Of a stretch of DNA of 64,000 bases, positions 10,232-22,560 are shown piece after piece (within the stretch, counting starts at the first letter, position 1; each line of letters begins with the position of its first letter). Source of the stretch: Absidia repens (taxonomy: Eukaryota > Mucoromycota > Mucoromycetes > Mucorales > Cunninghamellaceae); assembly GCA_002105175.1 (NCBI GenBank), contig MCGE01000012.1, positions 992,001-1,056,000 of the forward strand, written 5' to 3'. The notes below the pieces were generated by a model that was not told where the DNA came from, did not search any database, and saw nothing but the letters and a program-made list of their open reading frames with translations. The position numbers and the translations under genes are program-made.

Positions 10232-13200
10232 ATGACCAACACTATCAATTTACCTTCACCGACTATATCCATTAAAGATTCACAGACAACAGCCGTGCAA
10301 GTTGGTAATGGACAAAAAAAGATCCACATAAAAACAATAACGGTCAAACTGATCTTTTTTTTTTTTTTTTTTACACAACAACAATAGCAATACGAGTACG
10401 ACCACTTACACAACAAGATCGCTCCCAACCACGCTTCTCTCATTCATCGGATTCTGATGTCATCAAAACGTTTGGCAACACTGTCACCATCGTCCCACAC
10501 CAAAAATCATTCAACTTTGACTATGTGTTTGATACAGAAAGTACACAAGATCAAGTCTTCACAGGCGTAGCTTCCAATCTTGTCGATCGATTTTTAGATG
10601 GTAAGTACATAATTGCATATTATCATGTAAAATCATTTATTTATTTTTGTGCTAAAAAAAAAACGCCCTTTTTCTTGTTCCTTGATGATATTTAGGATAC
10701 AATGCCACTATTTTAGCATATGTAAGTAAAAGAATAGGACCAATTGATTTATCAATAGGATGAAGATGATGATTTGACATGAGGGAAGATGAAAACAGAA
10801 ACATAATTTATGAACTCATTTTTTTTTATATTACGATCGTTACACAGGGCCAAACTTCATCAGGGAAGACTCACACTATAATGGGCTCAACCGATCCTGA
10901 TCAAGAAGGTAACATCATGTTTTCTATTTTTATTTTAGTAGAAGAAGCCATCCACACCCCTTTCTTGACAGAAAAACTCTAATTAATTGTTTCCCTTTAT
11001 GTTATTGTAGGTATCATTCCTCGGGCTATGTCTGCGTTCTTCCAACGATTACATCCTACAACTACACCACCATCTCCACCTACTTCATTATCTCGACGAC
11101 CCACATCATCAACAGCAACATCGATATCAGCATCATCTTCAGCATCATCCTCACATTCAACCTTCCCCCCAGCATCTTCCGGTTTACGACTTCCTCGTCG
11201 AGCTGTGTCTTCCACGAAGCTACGACCCATATCTATGATCGCTACAAACAACAGCAACAGCAGCAACGGAAATGGCAGCAATAGCTCAAGTCCTCTAAGA
11301 CGTGGTTCTGCGCCTGCGGCACAAGACGATGTTTCCGACAAAGCAACTCGACATACAGTGCACGTTTCTTTTGTGGAAATCTACAACGAAGAATTGATTG
11401 ATCTGTTGAACCCTGCTCCTCCAAACGAACGACCACCCGCAACCATTCGCGAAGATACAAAGGGCCATATCCATTGGACTGGTGTGAAGGAAGTGGCTGT
11501 TAATAGTACCGAGGATGTTTTACGGTAAGTAAAAATAACAACCTTACAGGTTATAAAAAATGTAGATCTTGTATTTTGTTTTGTTTTATTGATCGACATA
11601 CTCATTGTATTTCTTTTTATTTCATTTATATTGGATAGACATTTACAAATCGGGACGGATAGCCGCGCCACAGGATCCACAGATATGAACGCAAAATCAT
11701 CACGATCGCATGCAATCTTCTCAGTCACACTCAAACAAGAAAAATGGGTGCCTACAACATCATCATCAAAGTCAAGCAGCTCTATACGAAAACGTGAAGT
11801 AGCACCATCCCCTGTCAGCACAAGATCGTCCATCAGTGGAGGCATGAACCGTCGGGCCAGCTGTTTAAATGTCAAGGCTATGGTGGGCCAAATGGAACAA
11901 CGCCAAGGCAAGGAAGATGATGAAGACGGCGAATGGATGATCTTGCACTCAAAATTCCACTTTGTCGATTTGGCTGGATCTGAACGATTGAAACGTACTG
12001 CTGCAGAAGGTGACCGTCGAAAGGAAGGTATCAATATCAATGCTGGACTTTTGGCGCTTGGCAATGTTATCTCTGCTTTGGCATCCGATCCTTCTCATAC
12101 CAACAGAAAAGCAGCACATATTCCTTACCGTGATTCGAAACTGACTCGACTATTACAGGACTCTCTGGGCGGAAACGCGACAACATTGATGATTGCATGT
12201 ATCAGTCCTGCTGAACTCAATCTGACTGAAACTGCCAACACCGTCAAATACGCTCACCGTGCTCGAAGTATCAAGAACAAAGCTGAACGCAATGAAGCTG
12301 AAGACTGGATGACGAATGATAGTCCTGATTTTCTGCGCACACTCATCACCAAGCTGAAAACTGAAATCAGAACTTTGAAATCAACATCATCTCATGGAGC
12401 AACAGCAGCAGCTATCAATGGTAACCATCGAAAAACGAACGCCAGTTCTTCACCAACGACCTCCCATTCATCATCCACTGAAGACGAACAGCCTTTACCG
12501 CCTAGCCCATCACCGTCAGCCGTTCTCAATAGTACACAATCAGATTCAGTGGATTTCGACCACAGTCAACTTTTAGTCGTATCCGATCTTCGACGACAGA
12601 TTGAAGAACTACACAACGAATTGACCGTAACACGTGAACGCAACCAGTGGGTGGAATCACAACTTGGAGGGATTAAACAACAAAACCAGCAACAACGACC
12701 TCTGACTTCCAACTGCTTAAACTCATCGTCGTCTTCTTTGTCTCACACCGATGATGTCGATGGCAACAACAAACAACAACAACAACACAGCGTTAGTCGG
12801 GGATCACACAGCTCACACGATTCTGCTGTAGGAAGTCTTGATTTTCAACACCTTGTGGAACCAGTTATTGAGGAGTATGAAAAATCTATCTCTGGCTTGG
12901 AATCACAATTGGCATTGGCGCGGGCGGCATTGACACATTCAGACGAAGCATTGGTCCAACAAGAAACGAAAATGGCGGAATATGAAGCACTTCGTGATCA
13001 GGAGCGAAAGGAATTGGCTGACCTCCAGGCACTGCTACTTAAGGCCACTGACCGGGAACAATCAACGGAGCTGTACATTCAAAAATTGGAATCCAAGGTT
13101 GCCAAATCCGAAGAAGATGCATCTCGCGATCAAGACACCCTTATTGGACTGAAGAACAAGATTATTCAGTTTCAAGACATGGACGCTACCACTGAACAAT

Positions 13201-16200
13201 ACATACATACTCTGGAAACGAAATTGGCCAAGGCCCAAGAAGATCAAGACCGGTGGAATGTGCTGGGTGAAGCGGCAGAACAGCGATTGGTACTTCAACA
13301 AGAGCATGTGGCTGCATTGCAACAGAAATTGGACAGTTTGGATACCACCATGGATGATGAAACTCAGCAGCTACAACAAGCCGATATGAATGATGATCAA
13401 CACCAAAAGCTACTGGTCGACATGGAGGTCTCTCAGTCACAATGTCTAGAATTGAAGGCTACTTTGGACTCCATCAAACGTCATTCTGTCATGTCTGAAT
13501 CTGTTATCTCTGAATTGCAAGTCGGCACACCTTCGAATACCAGGAATATCAGCGAAAACGATACAGCCTGTATGGATGGTTCATCTCCTCCCTCCTCATT
13601 ACCTTCAGCAAGTGAACTGCAAGAACACCTAGAGCAAAAAGAAGCTTATGTGGCCACCCTTGAAAAACGCTTGGAGGAAATTGGCGCTTTACATCAAGAA
13701 TTGGCTGACCTTCGGGAAGAACATGCTCAAGCCATGGCTGATCTTGAATCACAGCTGGAAACGTTGAAGGAAAATCACTCCCAAGTTGAAAAAGACCTAC
13801 GTGCTCAATACGATCAAGCTCAGTCAACAATTATGGATCTTACGACCCAGGTGGCCAAGGAAAAACAGGATCATCAAACTGCTTTGGACAAACACACTGA
13901 ACTGCAGCAACAATTATGGGATCACGAACAGGGCACACAGATCACATTGCGATTACGATTAAACGAAATGGAACAACTGAAACTCGACATAAGCGCTCTT
14001 CACCAAGTGGAATCGAAACAAGAACAAATTATCCGAATGTTTGAACAAAAAATGGTAGATATGGACCAAGCAATGGCGCAACTACAAAAGCAGCTCGTTG
14101 CAAAGGATGAACACGTCAAACATCTGGAAGAAGAAAATCAACAAAAGACCGAATGGGTGCATGCTATGCAGAAGGATTTACAGTCAGTACTTCGTGATAT
14201 GGCAACTTTGGGAATGGAACGGAAAAAATTGGACTTGATTGTGGCGTGGATGGATAAATCATTGCAACGGCAAGATAATCGCACTATGACTTCCTTGGTA
14301 TCGCTTACTGAACTACAACAACTACACAAGCTACGTGATGCTGATTATGAAGCCAGATTGAAGATGGTGGAAACCTTGGAAGCCCGCGTACAAGAATTGT
14401 CATCTTCAGTGGAAAAGGGCGATGCTTCAACTCGACGACTGACACTTGAACTGACGGATGCCAAGGCCGCATTGGTGGATGAACAGCAAAAGCAACAAGA
14501 CCAGGATGATCCTATCATTGCTGATATTGATGCCCAGCGACTGGCTGCATTGGAAAGTCGAATTGTTGAACTTGATCATGCCATGGAACAAGCTACGAAG
14601 GACAAAGCGGATCTCGATCAAGCACTTGAAACCAAACAAAACGAACTCCAAATGGCCCAATTGACAATTGAAAAACAATCCACCAAGTTGGCTCTCGTCG
14701 AACAACAGCTCAAAGAAACGATGGCATCAATGGAAAAGGAACGCGGGATTTTGGCTGCTAATGACACCACAGGCATGATTGCTGAATTGGAAGACAAGCT
14801 GCAAGTACTTCAACGTGCAAGACAATTGGACCAAGATGAATATGATCTGCGCTTTGATCGTGCCATGGATGATCTGGACAAGACTCAAAAGGCCTACAAG
14901 GAACAAACACATGTGGTGACATCACTGGAGGAATCTTTACAAGCTATGCAAGAGCGTCTTGACGAGGCTGTTGCCAGCCACTCCAAGAAATCATGCCAAT
15001 TACAACAGCTGCAAGACCAATTACATCGTCGCAGACAACGCTCGGATTCCATGAACAGCAATAGTCGATGGTTGAAGGATGTGGAAGAAGAAAGGGATGT
15101 GGAGGAAGAAGCGCTTCTGTCGTCATCACCACCACCACCGTCAGCATCGTCATCAACCTCCGGCGTGATGGCCCAGCGACAACCACATCAGACATACGAC
15201 GTGACTAGCCTCTTACGACAGCTTACCGATCAAGAAACGTTACTGCGTGATAAGGATATGGCTTTGATGAAGCTACAGCAACAAGTCTCATCGTCAAGAA
15301 CATCATCTCCCTTACCATCACGCTCAACTAGCACCAACGCCTTATCTTCAGTAGATAGAATGGAACATGAACGACACATTTCCAAGCAAAACCAAGATGA
15401 TATCAAGGATTCAGCGACACGTGAAGAAATGTTGGAACAACTACAGCAATTTGCCAACGACAAAACACAACTGATGATGCAAGTGGATGACCTGGAAACA
15501 CAGCTCACATTACAACGTACTCAATTCAGCTCGGAAACGAAAAACTTGGAAATGGAATTGATGAAACTTAGCGCTGCCAACGACCGAATGGAAAAGGAGA
15601 TGGAACAGGTTATGCCCCGTCACTCTTTGCCACCACCTATCTCAGCATCGGTCTCGTCAGGGCCCATCTTCTCTGGAAGTCATGGTAGCAATGGAAGCAC
15701 GTCTTTACCGTTTACATCGCCTCCTCAAACCCCACGTGTAGCATCACCACCACCAGCCCATGGATTCAAGCTTCACCGGGATCTCTCTGCCAACAGTTTA
15801 TCGAAATTACAAAATGGCACTTCATACCGTGCACTCTCAGCTATGGATTATCATCACTCATCATCGTACCATGACGACCTCAACTCAACGACAGTACCCA
15901 GACCCGCTAGTCAAACTATGCGCTCATCTGCGGATCGTCCAGGTTCCATGTCTTCAACCACTTCATCCTATATTGGTCGATCAGCCACCATTCCACCTCC
16001 TTCGGCCCCTCCTTCAAACCCATTACCACCTATTCCTACAACACCTTTACCTGCCATTCCAACACAGCAACAACAACAACAACAGCCATCCCTCACGTCA
16101 TCCGCATCATCATCGTCGATTGTTAGTTCACCAACCAACTCACAACACAATCCCGTACTCCCAGCAGGTGTTGTCCTTCAACGCACCAACTCGACACACA

Positions 16201-16655
16201 CGACCGGCAGTCTTGTCAGCGACATGAGTCTCCCCAACAGCCAACAATCCACACAGACGACAGCCGAACAATTCGACAAGATGCTTCGATCATTGCAACG
16301 CAAAGCTCAAGTGGCTGAATCTGACGTCCGTGCCCACCAAGACGTGATTAGCAAACTCGAACACCAACTGTCTCGATCTGAAACCTCTGTGCGCGATGTG
16401 AAAAAGCAATTGGAAGTGCTCAATAAGGAAAAGCAAGCCTATAGTTTGGAAATCAAAAACTTGCGCTCTCAAGTCACGCAAATCATGAGCCAGCAGAAGT
16501 CGTCCGTCGATGAAGCCGGAGAACGTCGCAAGCAACTCGAACAATCGCTGGAACAGGAACGTCGACTCAAGGAAAAGGCCGAAAAGGGTCGCTTGATCTT
16601 GGAAAACAGAATGGAGGAGTTGATGACCAAGAAAAACAAATTCATGTGCTTCTAG
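10232..16655 (+). CDS. Kinesin-4-like motor protein with very long coiled-coil tail
   Basis: Six exons (about 10232-10304, 10388-10600, 10696-10721, 10848-10908, 11011-11524, 11639-16655) join in frame to 1967 residues. The N-terminal motor domain spans about residues 23-505. It has [18 protein letters not shown], the P-loop [10 protein letters not shown] (105-114), [14 protein letters not shown], the switch I region [13 protein letters not shown], switch [10 protein letters not shown] (near 404), [19 protein letters not shown] and [15 protein letters not shown]. The [15 protein letters not shown] and final motifs resemble kinesin-4 (KIF4/KIF21) most. Two Ser/Thr-rich insertions lengthen the motor: about 139-237, before the SFVEIYNEE strand, and about 330-400, before switch II. 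About 610-1620 is coiled coil, 1620-1830 a Ser/Pro/Gln-rich linker, and 1835-1960 a second coiled coil. It likely moves along or regulates microtubules. No C-terminal WD40 (KIF21) or Cys-rich (KIF4) domain is visible. Confidence 0.92.
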
Positions 16656-16907
16656 TTTTATTTTTATTATGATCGTTACCCTCGCCCCCGCCCCTGCCCC
16701 CTTTTATTACCATTTAGTTGATTATTGATTTATTTTGTCTTTTTGTCTTTTTTTTTTTTGTATAGTCCTTATTTTCTCACCTCTTCCCCGTCTCTCCTCA
16801 ATTTATTTTTTATATGTAGAATATCAGTTAATAAAAACAGTAATACCAATTTTTATGAAATATCATTTGTGATTTGTGACTTGCGTACAATATAGTGTGT
16901 TTGAATG

Positions 16908-16942
<35 letters not shown>

Positions 16943-17685
16943 GTTTGGCGGTATATAATATGTAAATATACTTTATGGCAACATTCGCTATCAGGCGATC
17001 TTGGATCGACACCGCGTGGTTAACGAGCAAGAGAAAATTTACTGACTGTTATTGTGTGTGATATTGCATCAGCCGGTTTGATCGGCTATTATATGTCAAA
17101 AGCCAATGACTTTCCTGTAACTCTAAAAGATTGATCTAATATACCGTTGGAGATTTGGGAAATATTCGATTCATTGCATGACAGGATTTTTTTAAGGGGG
17201 CGAGCTTTAGTCGGGGTGGGGTGGGGGTTAGGATTGACGACTCTAAAGTGATTTACAATACACTGCACAATAGATACTTTGGTGGGGCATCCCATTGGTA
17301 TCTACCCAACCATCTCAATGCTCTATCGATTGTATATTTGTGTGCGTGTGTGTTTGTGTATTGTGGTGGAGAGGTGAGGAGGAGGTGAAATCGGATGGGT
17401 ATTGTGCACTTTTTTTGAGTATTTGTTTGGAGTCCAGGATGTGAGGTTCAGCGCTTTAACCGTTTGGAATAAGTTCTATATATATATGTGTATGTGTGTG
17501 GAAAATAAAACGCAGGGTGTTGGGAAGAAGAAAAAAAGGATGGTATTCGATACCTCCTCTATTTGTGAAATTCATGGGGAACTCCTTGGAGCCCTCAAGG
17601 ATCGCACTCAACGCTTCACCGAACTGTACGCATGAAAAAAAAAAAAAAAAAAAAAAAAAGGCTGGCAATTTGACACTCCGATTCA
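16656..17685. other. Intergenic with TG microsatellite and A tract
   Basis: Kinesin 3' end followed by gene-free DNA. A (TG)n microsatellite of about 33 bp lies at about 16909-16941, and an A run at about 17635-17659. AATAAAA near 16830 may be the kinesin polyadenylation signal. I support no gene here. Confidence 0.5.
16679..16701. other. C-rich tract in kinesin 3' UTR
   Basis: Four or more C runs separated by one or two bases (CCCCCGCCCCTGCCCCC) directly after the kinesin stop codon. The complementary strand could form a G-quadruplex. Function is unknown. Confidence 0.4.
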
Positions 17686-17689
17686 CATA

Positions 17690-17985
17690 AATTTCTATTT
17701 CTACTCCAATTCTTTTTCTTCCCTTTCCTTTCCAACTTCCATCTCTTCAATGAAGCTTCAATGGAGTGGCAGGCATCTAGGACTAGTGGTTAGAAATTGA
17801 ATCAGGGGCATTTGAAAAATGCAATACAAACATCATGGGGAAACCCTTTCATTTTGGATCTGTAATTTGGAACCGCCATTAGATTAGCTTCACCTTACAA
17901 TCGTAAATAGCTTTGCTTAGTATTAGTAGTCATAGCAAATAGTTTTATTTAAATAAAATAAGTCTTGTTTTTATTATTATTTGAC
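17690..17985 (+). repeat. Dispersed repeat copy B1 (short divergent subfamily)
   Basis: It shares the core with the A copies (ATCATGGGGAAACCC and TTTCATTTTGGATC at about 17833-17860) and a downstream AAATAAAATAAG at about 17950, but has no CACGTG box and no tandem tail. Upstream of the core it reads GAATCAGGGGCATTTG and GCAATACAAACAT, shared with B2 rather than with A copies. Confidence 0.65.
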
Positions 17986-18263
17986 TCTCTCATATGTGTG
18001 ATTGTCTTGTTGAATGAGTAATACTAGCTTGTCGTAAACAAACTGCTGTGTGTAAAAAAAAAAAAAAAAAAAACCAGTTGTGCAAATTATTGATTACCGC
18101 TTTCACCATTTCACACTTTGATGATGAGAACTTTGTACAAGTCTTCAAGAAATACAATAAAATGAACACATTTTCTTTTAATATAAATAGCGATAATACA
18201 AATATTACATAAAGAAGAAGGAGATATTAATTTATATATGAATGTATGTTGAAAGAAAAATGA

Positions 18264-18752
18264 TTAGGTCTGAATGACAAAAACAGCAATGATTGTGAGC
18301 AACACAGCGGCAAGATTAGGTAGAACGGCCCAAGCAGCAGAGGGATGCAACATGATGGGGAAGGAGCGAAGAGAGAAATTACCAAGCTGGGTTTCTGTTT
18401 CTTCAGTTACAGTCAGATAAAAACTGAAATTCATACCATGGGGAACATACCAATCATAGGTACCATTTTTTGTGAAGGCCACTTGTGCTCCAGAAGAATT
18501 TCCAGGCGCCAAAGTATAATCCGTGACAACGTCCTGAATTTTTACTGTGGCAGAAGGGTCTTGCCATAATGAAATATTGACGCTACAAGGTCCTGTACCC
18601 ATGTTTTGATAGGAAAATAAAATAGGGACCTTGTCGCCTGGATTGACAGTGGCATTGTTGGCGGGATTTATAATTTTAGGTCCATACTGAGCATGGATTG
18701 ACATCAACATCATACTAATCAAAAGCAGGAATGAAAGTTTGTAGGTGGACAT
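18264..18752 (-). CDS. Small secreted, probably membrane- or GPI-anchored protein
   Basis: A single-exon gene of 162 residues. The ATG at 18752 starts a clear signal peptide (MSTYKLSFLLLISMMLMS, cleavage likely near HAQ-YG). The mature part begins with PANNATVNPGDKVPILFSY and looks like an immunoglobulin-type beta sandwich, as in several fungal wall-associated secreted proteins. There are about five N-glycosylation sequons (NAT, NIS, NSS, NGT, NFS). The C-terminus is a hydrophobic segment (WAVLPNLAAVLLTIIAVFV) ending IQT, consistent with a GPI-anchor signal or a single membrane span. I cannot assign a function. It lies 3' of, and on the same strand as, the GH17 glucanase, so a cell-wall role is plausible but inferred. 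Confidence 0.75.
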   Translation of the reverse strand: MSTYKLSFLLLISMMLMSIHAQYGPKIINPANNATVNPGDKVPILFSYQNMGTGPCSVNISLWQDPSATVKIQDVVTDYTLAPGNSSGAQVAFTKNGTYDWYVPHGMNFSFYLTVTEETETQLGNFSLRSFPIMLHPSAAWAVLPNLAAVLLTIIAVFVIQT

Positions 18753-18989
18753 AGTAGCTTTTTTTTTTGGATTCAATAAATGAGTGAAAAAAAGGAATGA
18801 ATAAAGTAATGGTATTAAAAGGATGAGGTGAGGAGGTGATAAAAAGGAAAAGAAGTATAGGAAAAGAAAAAAGAGAAAAGATTTTTGATTTGTACATGCA
18901 AAAAAACCTTATTGAAGCGACATGTCCAATTCTTTATTTTTAGTAAAAGTTACACATAGTAAATCTCTTTAAAGAAGTCATACACAATA

Positions 18990-18991
<2 letters not shown>

Positions 18992-19028
<37 letters not shown>
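18992..19028 (+). repeat. 37-bp poly(A) tract
   Basis: An uninterrupted A run between the two minus-strand genes, just beyond the 3' end of the GH17 gene. It could be a tail of an old retroposed insert or simple slippage; no flanking duplication is obvious. Confidence 0.8.
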
Positions 19029-19029
<1 letters not shown>

Positions 19030-19088
19030 AGAGCACAATAAAGTTTTTTGTCAAGTAGATATAAAGCACAGCTTTTATTTGATTTTAT

Positions 19089-20054
19089 TTAAAAAGAAGC
19101 AATTTTTGATTTTCCGCTAGCATCGTACAAACCCCAATGGGTCTCGACCCCATTACTACCACCATCCTTCCAGTTTGAATCCAAAGCTTCGAAATAATAA
19201 TATTGAATTCCCGACAACTTCATCAATTGTTTAACGTAGCTTTGGACATTGGAGACACTAGGATCAGCTTTTCCATTGTTGTTCCCAGCAGAGGGCCAGC
19301 CAGTTTCAGCAACATAAACGGATTTTCCTTTCGCCTTGTCATTCTTGAAGTTCTTGTATTGTTCTGCCATGTTAGAGCCGGCTTGAGAGATGTCCACGCT
19401 GGCAAAATAAGGATGAATATTGACACCAACAACGTCACAGGCATCAATAACGTTGCTAGGATAAGTGTTAGGAGTGTCCACAGTACCAACGGGGATGTTA
19501 TAAGAGGAAGTAGCGCTCTTGACTTCTTGATTTTGGACACAAGATCATTGCTTGAGACGGAACCAGAGAAAATAACTTCATTACCGACAGTAATAGCCTT
19601 GACCACCTTAGTTTTGGAACCAGCAGACTTCAAAGACGATACCAAAGTGCTAATTTCTTCATCATCACCAGAGGAACCGTCGATCCAGACAGCGGCAGTC
19701 ACAGACATGGACTTATCAACCGAGTCAATCGCATTGATAATGTTGGTCAATTGGTCACATTCTTGAGAATAAGTACGGATGTTCATAATACCATTATTTT
19801 TGAAATCCTTGACATATTGTAACACTTCCTGAGCGTTTTGGCAAGAGCCATCAGAGTTTTTGGCAGTAAAACTACAGAAAAAAAAAATAGAATCATTTAG
19901 TCACCCAGTTCAAGATCCACGCAGATGATAATGTTACTTACGTGATGCCATAGAGACCACTTTCACTTCTAGATTGCAAGGGAGCAGCTTGCACAAAGCC
20001 AGTTGTGCAAACCAAGGTCATAGCGGCTGTGGTGATGAGAGTTGACAAATGCAT
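19089..20054 (-). CDS. GH17 glucan endo-1,3-beta-glucosidase (cell wall), apparent 1-nt frameshift
   Basis: The product is a secreted glycoside hydrolase family 17 enzyme of the Bgl2/Scw4 type that cuts or transfers beta-1,3-glucan in the wall. Exon 1 (about 20054-19942) encodes a signal peptide (MHLSTLITTAAMTLVCTTG) and GLYGIT; exon 2 (about 19871-19089) carries the rest, about 298 residues in all. Visible motifs are NIRTYSQECDQ, AITVGNEVIFSG with the acid/base glutamate, VGVNIHPYF, AETGWPSAG with the nucleophile glutamate, and YYYFEALDSNWK. The two halves are in different frames: the upstream frame is correct to about 19540 and the downstream one from about 19525. One missing base around 19525-19535 explains it, and no GT-AG intron fits. 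Either an assembly error or a real inactivating mutation; both catalytic motifs are otherwise intact. Confidence 0.88.
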
Positions 20055-21289
20055 GATGAAAAATTGAAGATAACTGAACCGGCAGTAGAAAAGCAAAAAT
20101 GAATGAATGAATAATGAGAAAAAAAAAAAAAAGTTGACAGCTTTATATAGGGGAATGGAAATGGGCCCGGTCTACGTGTCTTAAAAAAAAAACGAGAGTC
20201 CTCAGGTGCAGTTTGTAAATAAGGGTTATATGAATATTTGATTCGATGTGTGTCAAGTTAATTTTGGCGGATATTTATCTCGAAGGAAGGGAAAAAATTA
20301 ACCAATTACTCATGTCATATTTTTGTAACACCTGTCCACTCAACGACGTTTCTGCTGATCAAGAAGCCCTTCTGATCAGTTGAATTGACACACCGCCACT
20401 CAAAAAACTGAAATCCCTTCCCCTGAATGTTTATCACTGGACAAATTTTGGACCTGAATTATGATCATCCCCGACATTATTATGAAACACCGTAAACTAG
20501 TAACAGCGATCTAAAAAGCGTCCTATTATTTTTCGTATGGGCCACTCACTGATCTCCTCTCTTTGTGCCTCTGGTCGCTTCAGATGAGTGGTTTATTTTT
20601 TCCTGACTTTCTTTTGTTGTGGCCTGGTGCCATAAAGATAAAACCAAACCAACAAAAGTACATGATTGTTAAAAATCCTTGGTCTATGGTACATTGCGAG
20701 CATAACACGTCATCATTTGCTTGGTTTTACAGGATTTCTTTCGTTTCTAGTTTTGAAAAAAAGAAAATTCCAGGTGCTGATCTCGTCTCAATATCAACAA
20801 GCTCTTGGTGTAGACACTGTAGATACGAATACATCGCATTCTAAAAGGAAATGGCCATTGGCAATGGCATACTTTTTTCATTCTCAGGTAAAAAAAAAAA
20901 AAAAAAGGAATCGAGCACCCCGATCTATCCCAACTCTCCTGGGACCTGGGTCATGAAAAACACATAGGTTGAATCCCAAGAAGCCAAAACCGGTAAAACT
21001 ATTCATACCTAGTGAAAGAAACTTCATACACACAATGGTAATAGTAAATGTTTTGTCTTTATTAAATATGGACATAAAAAAAAATGACATTAAAAAAAAA
21101 AAAAAAAGGTTGGAGTCGCATGGAGGGATTAACTAGAGCAATAAAGAAATGAGGGAGAGTTGCGTGGCGATAAATTAACCAGTTGAAAAATGATTTTCCG
21201 GATGCCATGGCTGTAAGGTTATTGTAGGGTGAGAGTTTGGAAGAGACAGTATTGTATTTCGCCCCCCCCCATTTTTCATTTTTGTACAC
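20055..21289. other. Gene-free promoter and intergenic region
   Basis: This holds the GH17 promoter and AT-rich DNA with A runs near 20890 and 21095. A stretch near 20340-20375 can pair with itself (CTGATCAAGAAG...CTTCTGATCAG). I see no gene. Confidence 0.45.
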
Positions 21290-21965
21290 TCACACAGGGA
21301 CTACTGATCATATAGAAAGGAATATTTTTATTTGAATGAATGTGGGAGATATTAACCTAAGAGTGTGAGGTTTATTGTAATAAGGGAATGAATGGAGATA
21401 GCATGAGGGACACTGATGTTTAATCAGAAGAATGGGCCACTCTAATCTAAAGGTATAAATTTAATAAGCGACCTAATATATTGTATTGTACTATACAAGG
21501 CAGACAAAACATGAGAAAGTACATGTGGATATCTTCTATTGAAACACAATAGTAGATCTCAGAAGCAATGGTAAAAACGAAGTCATTGTAACGATACATG
21601 GAAGGAACTAATGGGTTAAATTGCGTTGAAGAAAGCAAAAAGAGACATATTTTTATTCAGATATAGGTACAAACTTTGGAAAAACTAAAACTAGCTGAGC
21701 TAATGGAGACTCTAAAACGCTAGCTAATGGTGCCCACAGATCCTAGATCCAAAATGAAAGGGTTTCCCCATCCATGTTGTAATCCCTGAGCTGGAAACGC
21801 TTCTAAACTAGTCCTGATACTATTCTAAGTCCAAAATAACCCAATACAAGTTGAATGGTGAAGAAAAAATGAAGGGAAAAAAATTAAGAAGAAAGAGAGC
21901 TGAAAAAATAAAAAAGTGGGTGTGAGAAAATAAAATATTTCACGTGGGCGGGATTTAAACTCTTT
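21290..21965 (-). repeat. Dispersed repeat copy A3
   Basis: Minus orientation. CACGTG is at 21941-21946 next to GGGCGGGATTT. The core is at about 21745-21776 (GGGTTTCCCCAT preceded by ATCCAAAATGAAA on the plus strand). The AATAAA-type region is at about 21645-21660 (ATTTTTATTCAGAT on the plus strand) and the tandem tail runs leftward to about 21290. Confidence 0.7.
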
Positions 21966-21969
21966 TCTG

Positions 21970-22560
21970 TGGTCTGAGAGTTTCTTTTTTTTTTTGGACC
22001 CATAGTCTATTTAATGTCATGCGTTATAATTAACATAGTGATACTATTTTAATAATAGAAACCATTACCATTCAATATTGGCGGCATGGAACTGACTTTG
22101 CCATTTTTACAGCAACCCTCTTCATTCAATAGCGACACACTTTATGTTTACATATACCATTTTCCCACCATTCAACGACGTCAGTAAGTTGGTGTGCTTC
22201 TCAGGACGCAATTAGCACGACTCCTTCTTACCATTCCTCCTCCTTCGTATAATACTGTAGTTTGTCATATACCGTAGAATATTTACCCCCCCCCGTCCAT
22301 CTCTTGCTTTAGACTAGTTCATCGTTAGCCATAGATTTGGGTACTGATTTAGCCTGCCATACGGAGTTTTATTCTTCAATAACCCATCATCACTTCCTAT
22401 CATACCCAGAACACCGTTCCCTTTATTTTACTTTATGATACCATAAATAAAGACCCTTCTATGATATCACAAAGGAAAGAGAAAAGAGGTAACGCTGTTT
22501 CTTACCGCATGTATTACTGTAGTGATATAAAATTAAAACTGGCATTGCTCAACATATATT
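21970..22560 (+). other. Possible divergent partner segment beside copy A3
   Basis: Directly right of minus-oriented copy A3. It contains CCATTCAA elements, CTGTAGTTTGTCAT, a run of nine C near 22288 and TTTATTCTTCAATAA. Similar pieces in similar order lie right of copies A6 and A7. Similarity is weak by eye; it may be part of the element, so the real repeat could extend on both sides of the E-box. Confidence 0.3.

Noticed and set aside
11381..12064. 227-codon minus-strand frame
   Set aside because: It is the antisense of the kinesin motor exons and intron, which carry clear family motifs on the plus strand.
17440..17480. tRNA-Leu-like string on the minus strand (CGGTTAAAGCGCTGAACC)
   Set aside because: It resembles a D-arm and following stem, but there is no matching acceptor stem and no B-box/T-arm, so it is not a tRNA gene.
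18992..19028. Long poly(A) tract as tail of a processed pseudogene
   Set aside because: No coding or repeat sequence with a matching target duplication could be identified on either side.
19203..19766. 187-codon plus-strand frame
   Set aside because: Antisense of the GH17 gene, whose catalytic motifs are unambiguous on the minus strand.
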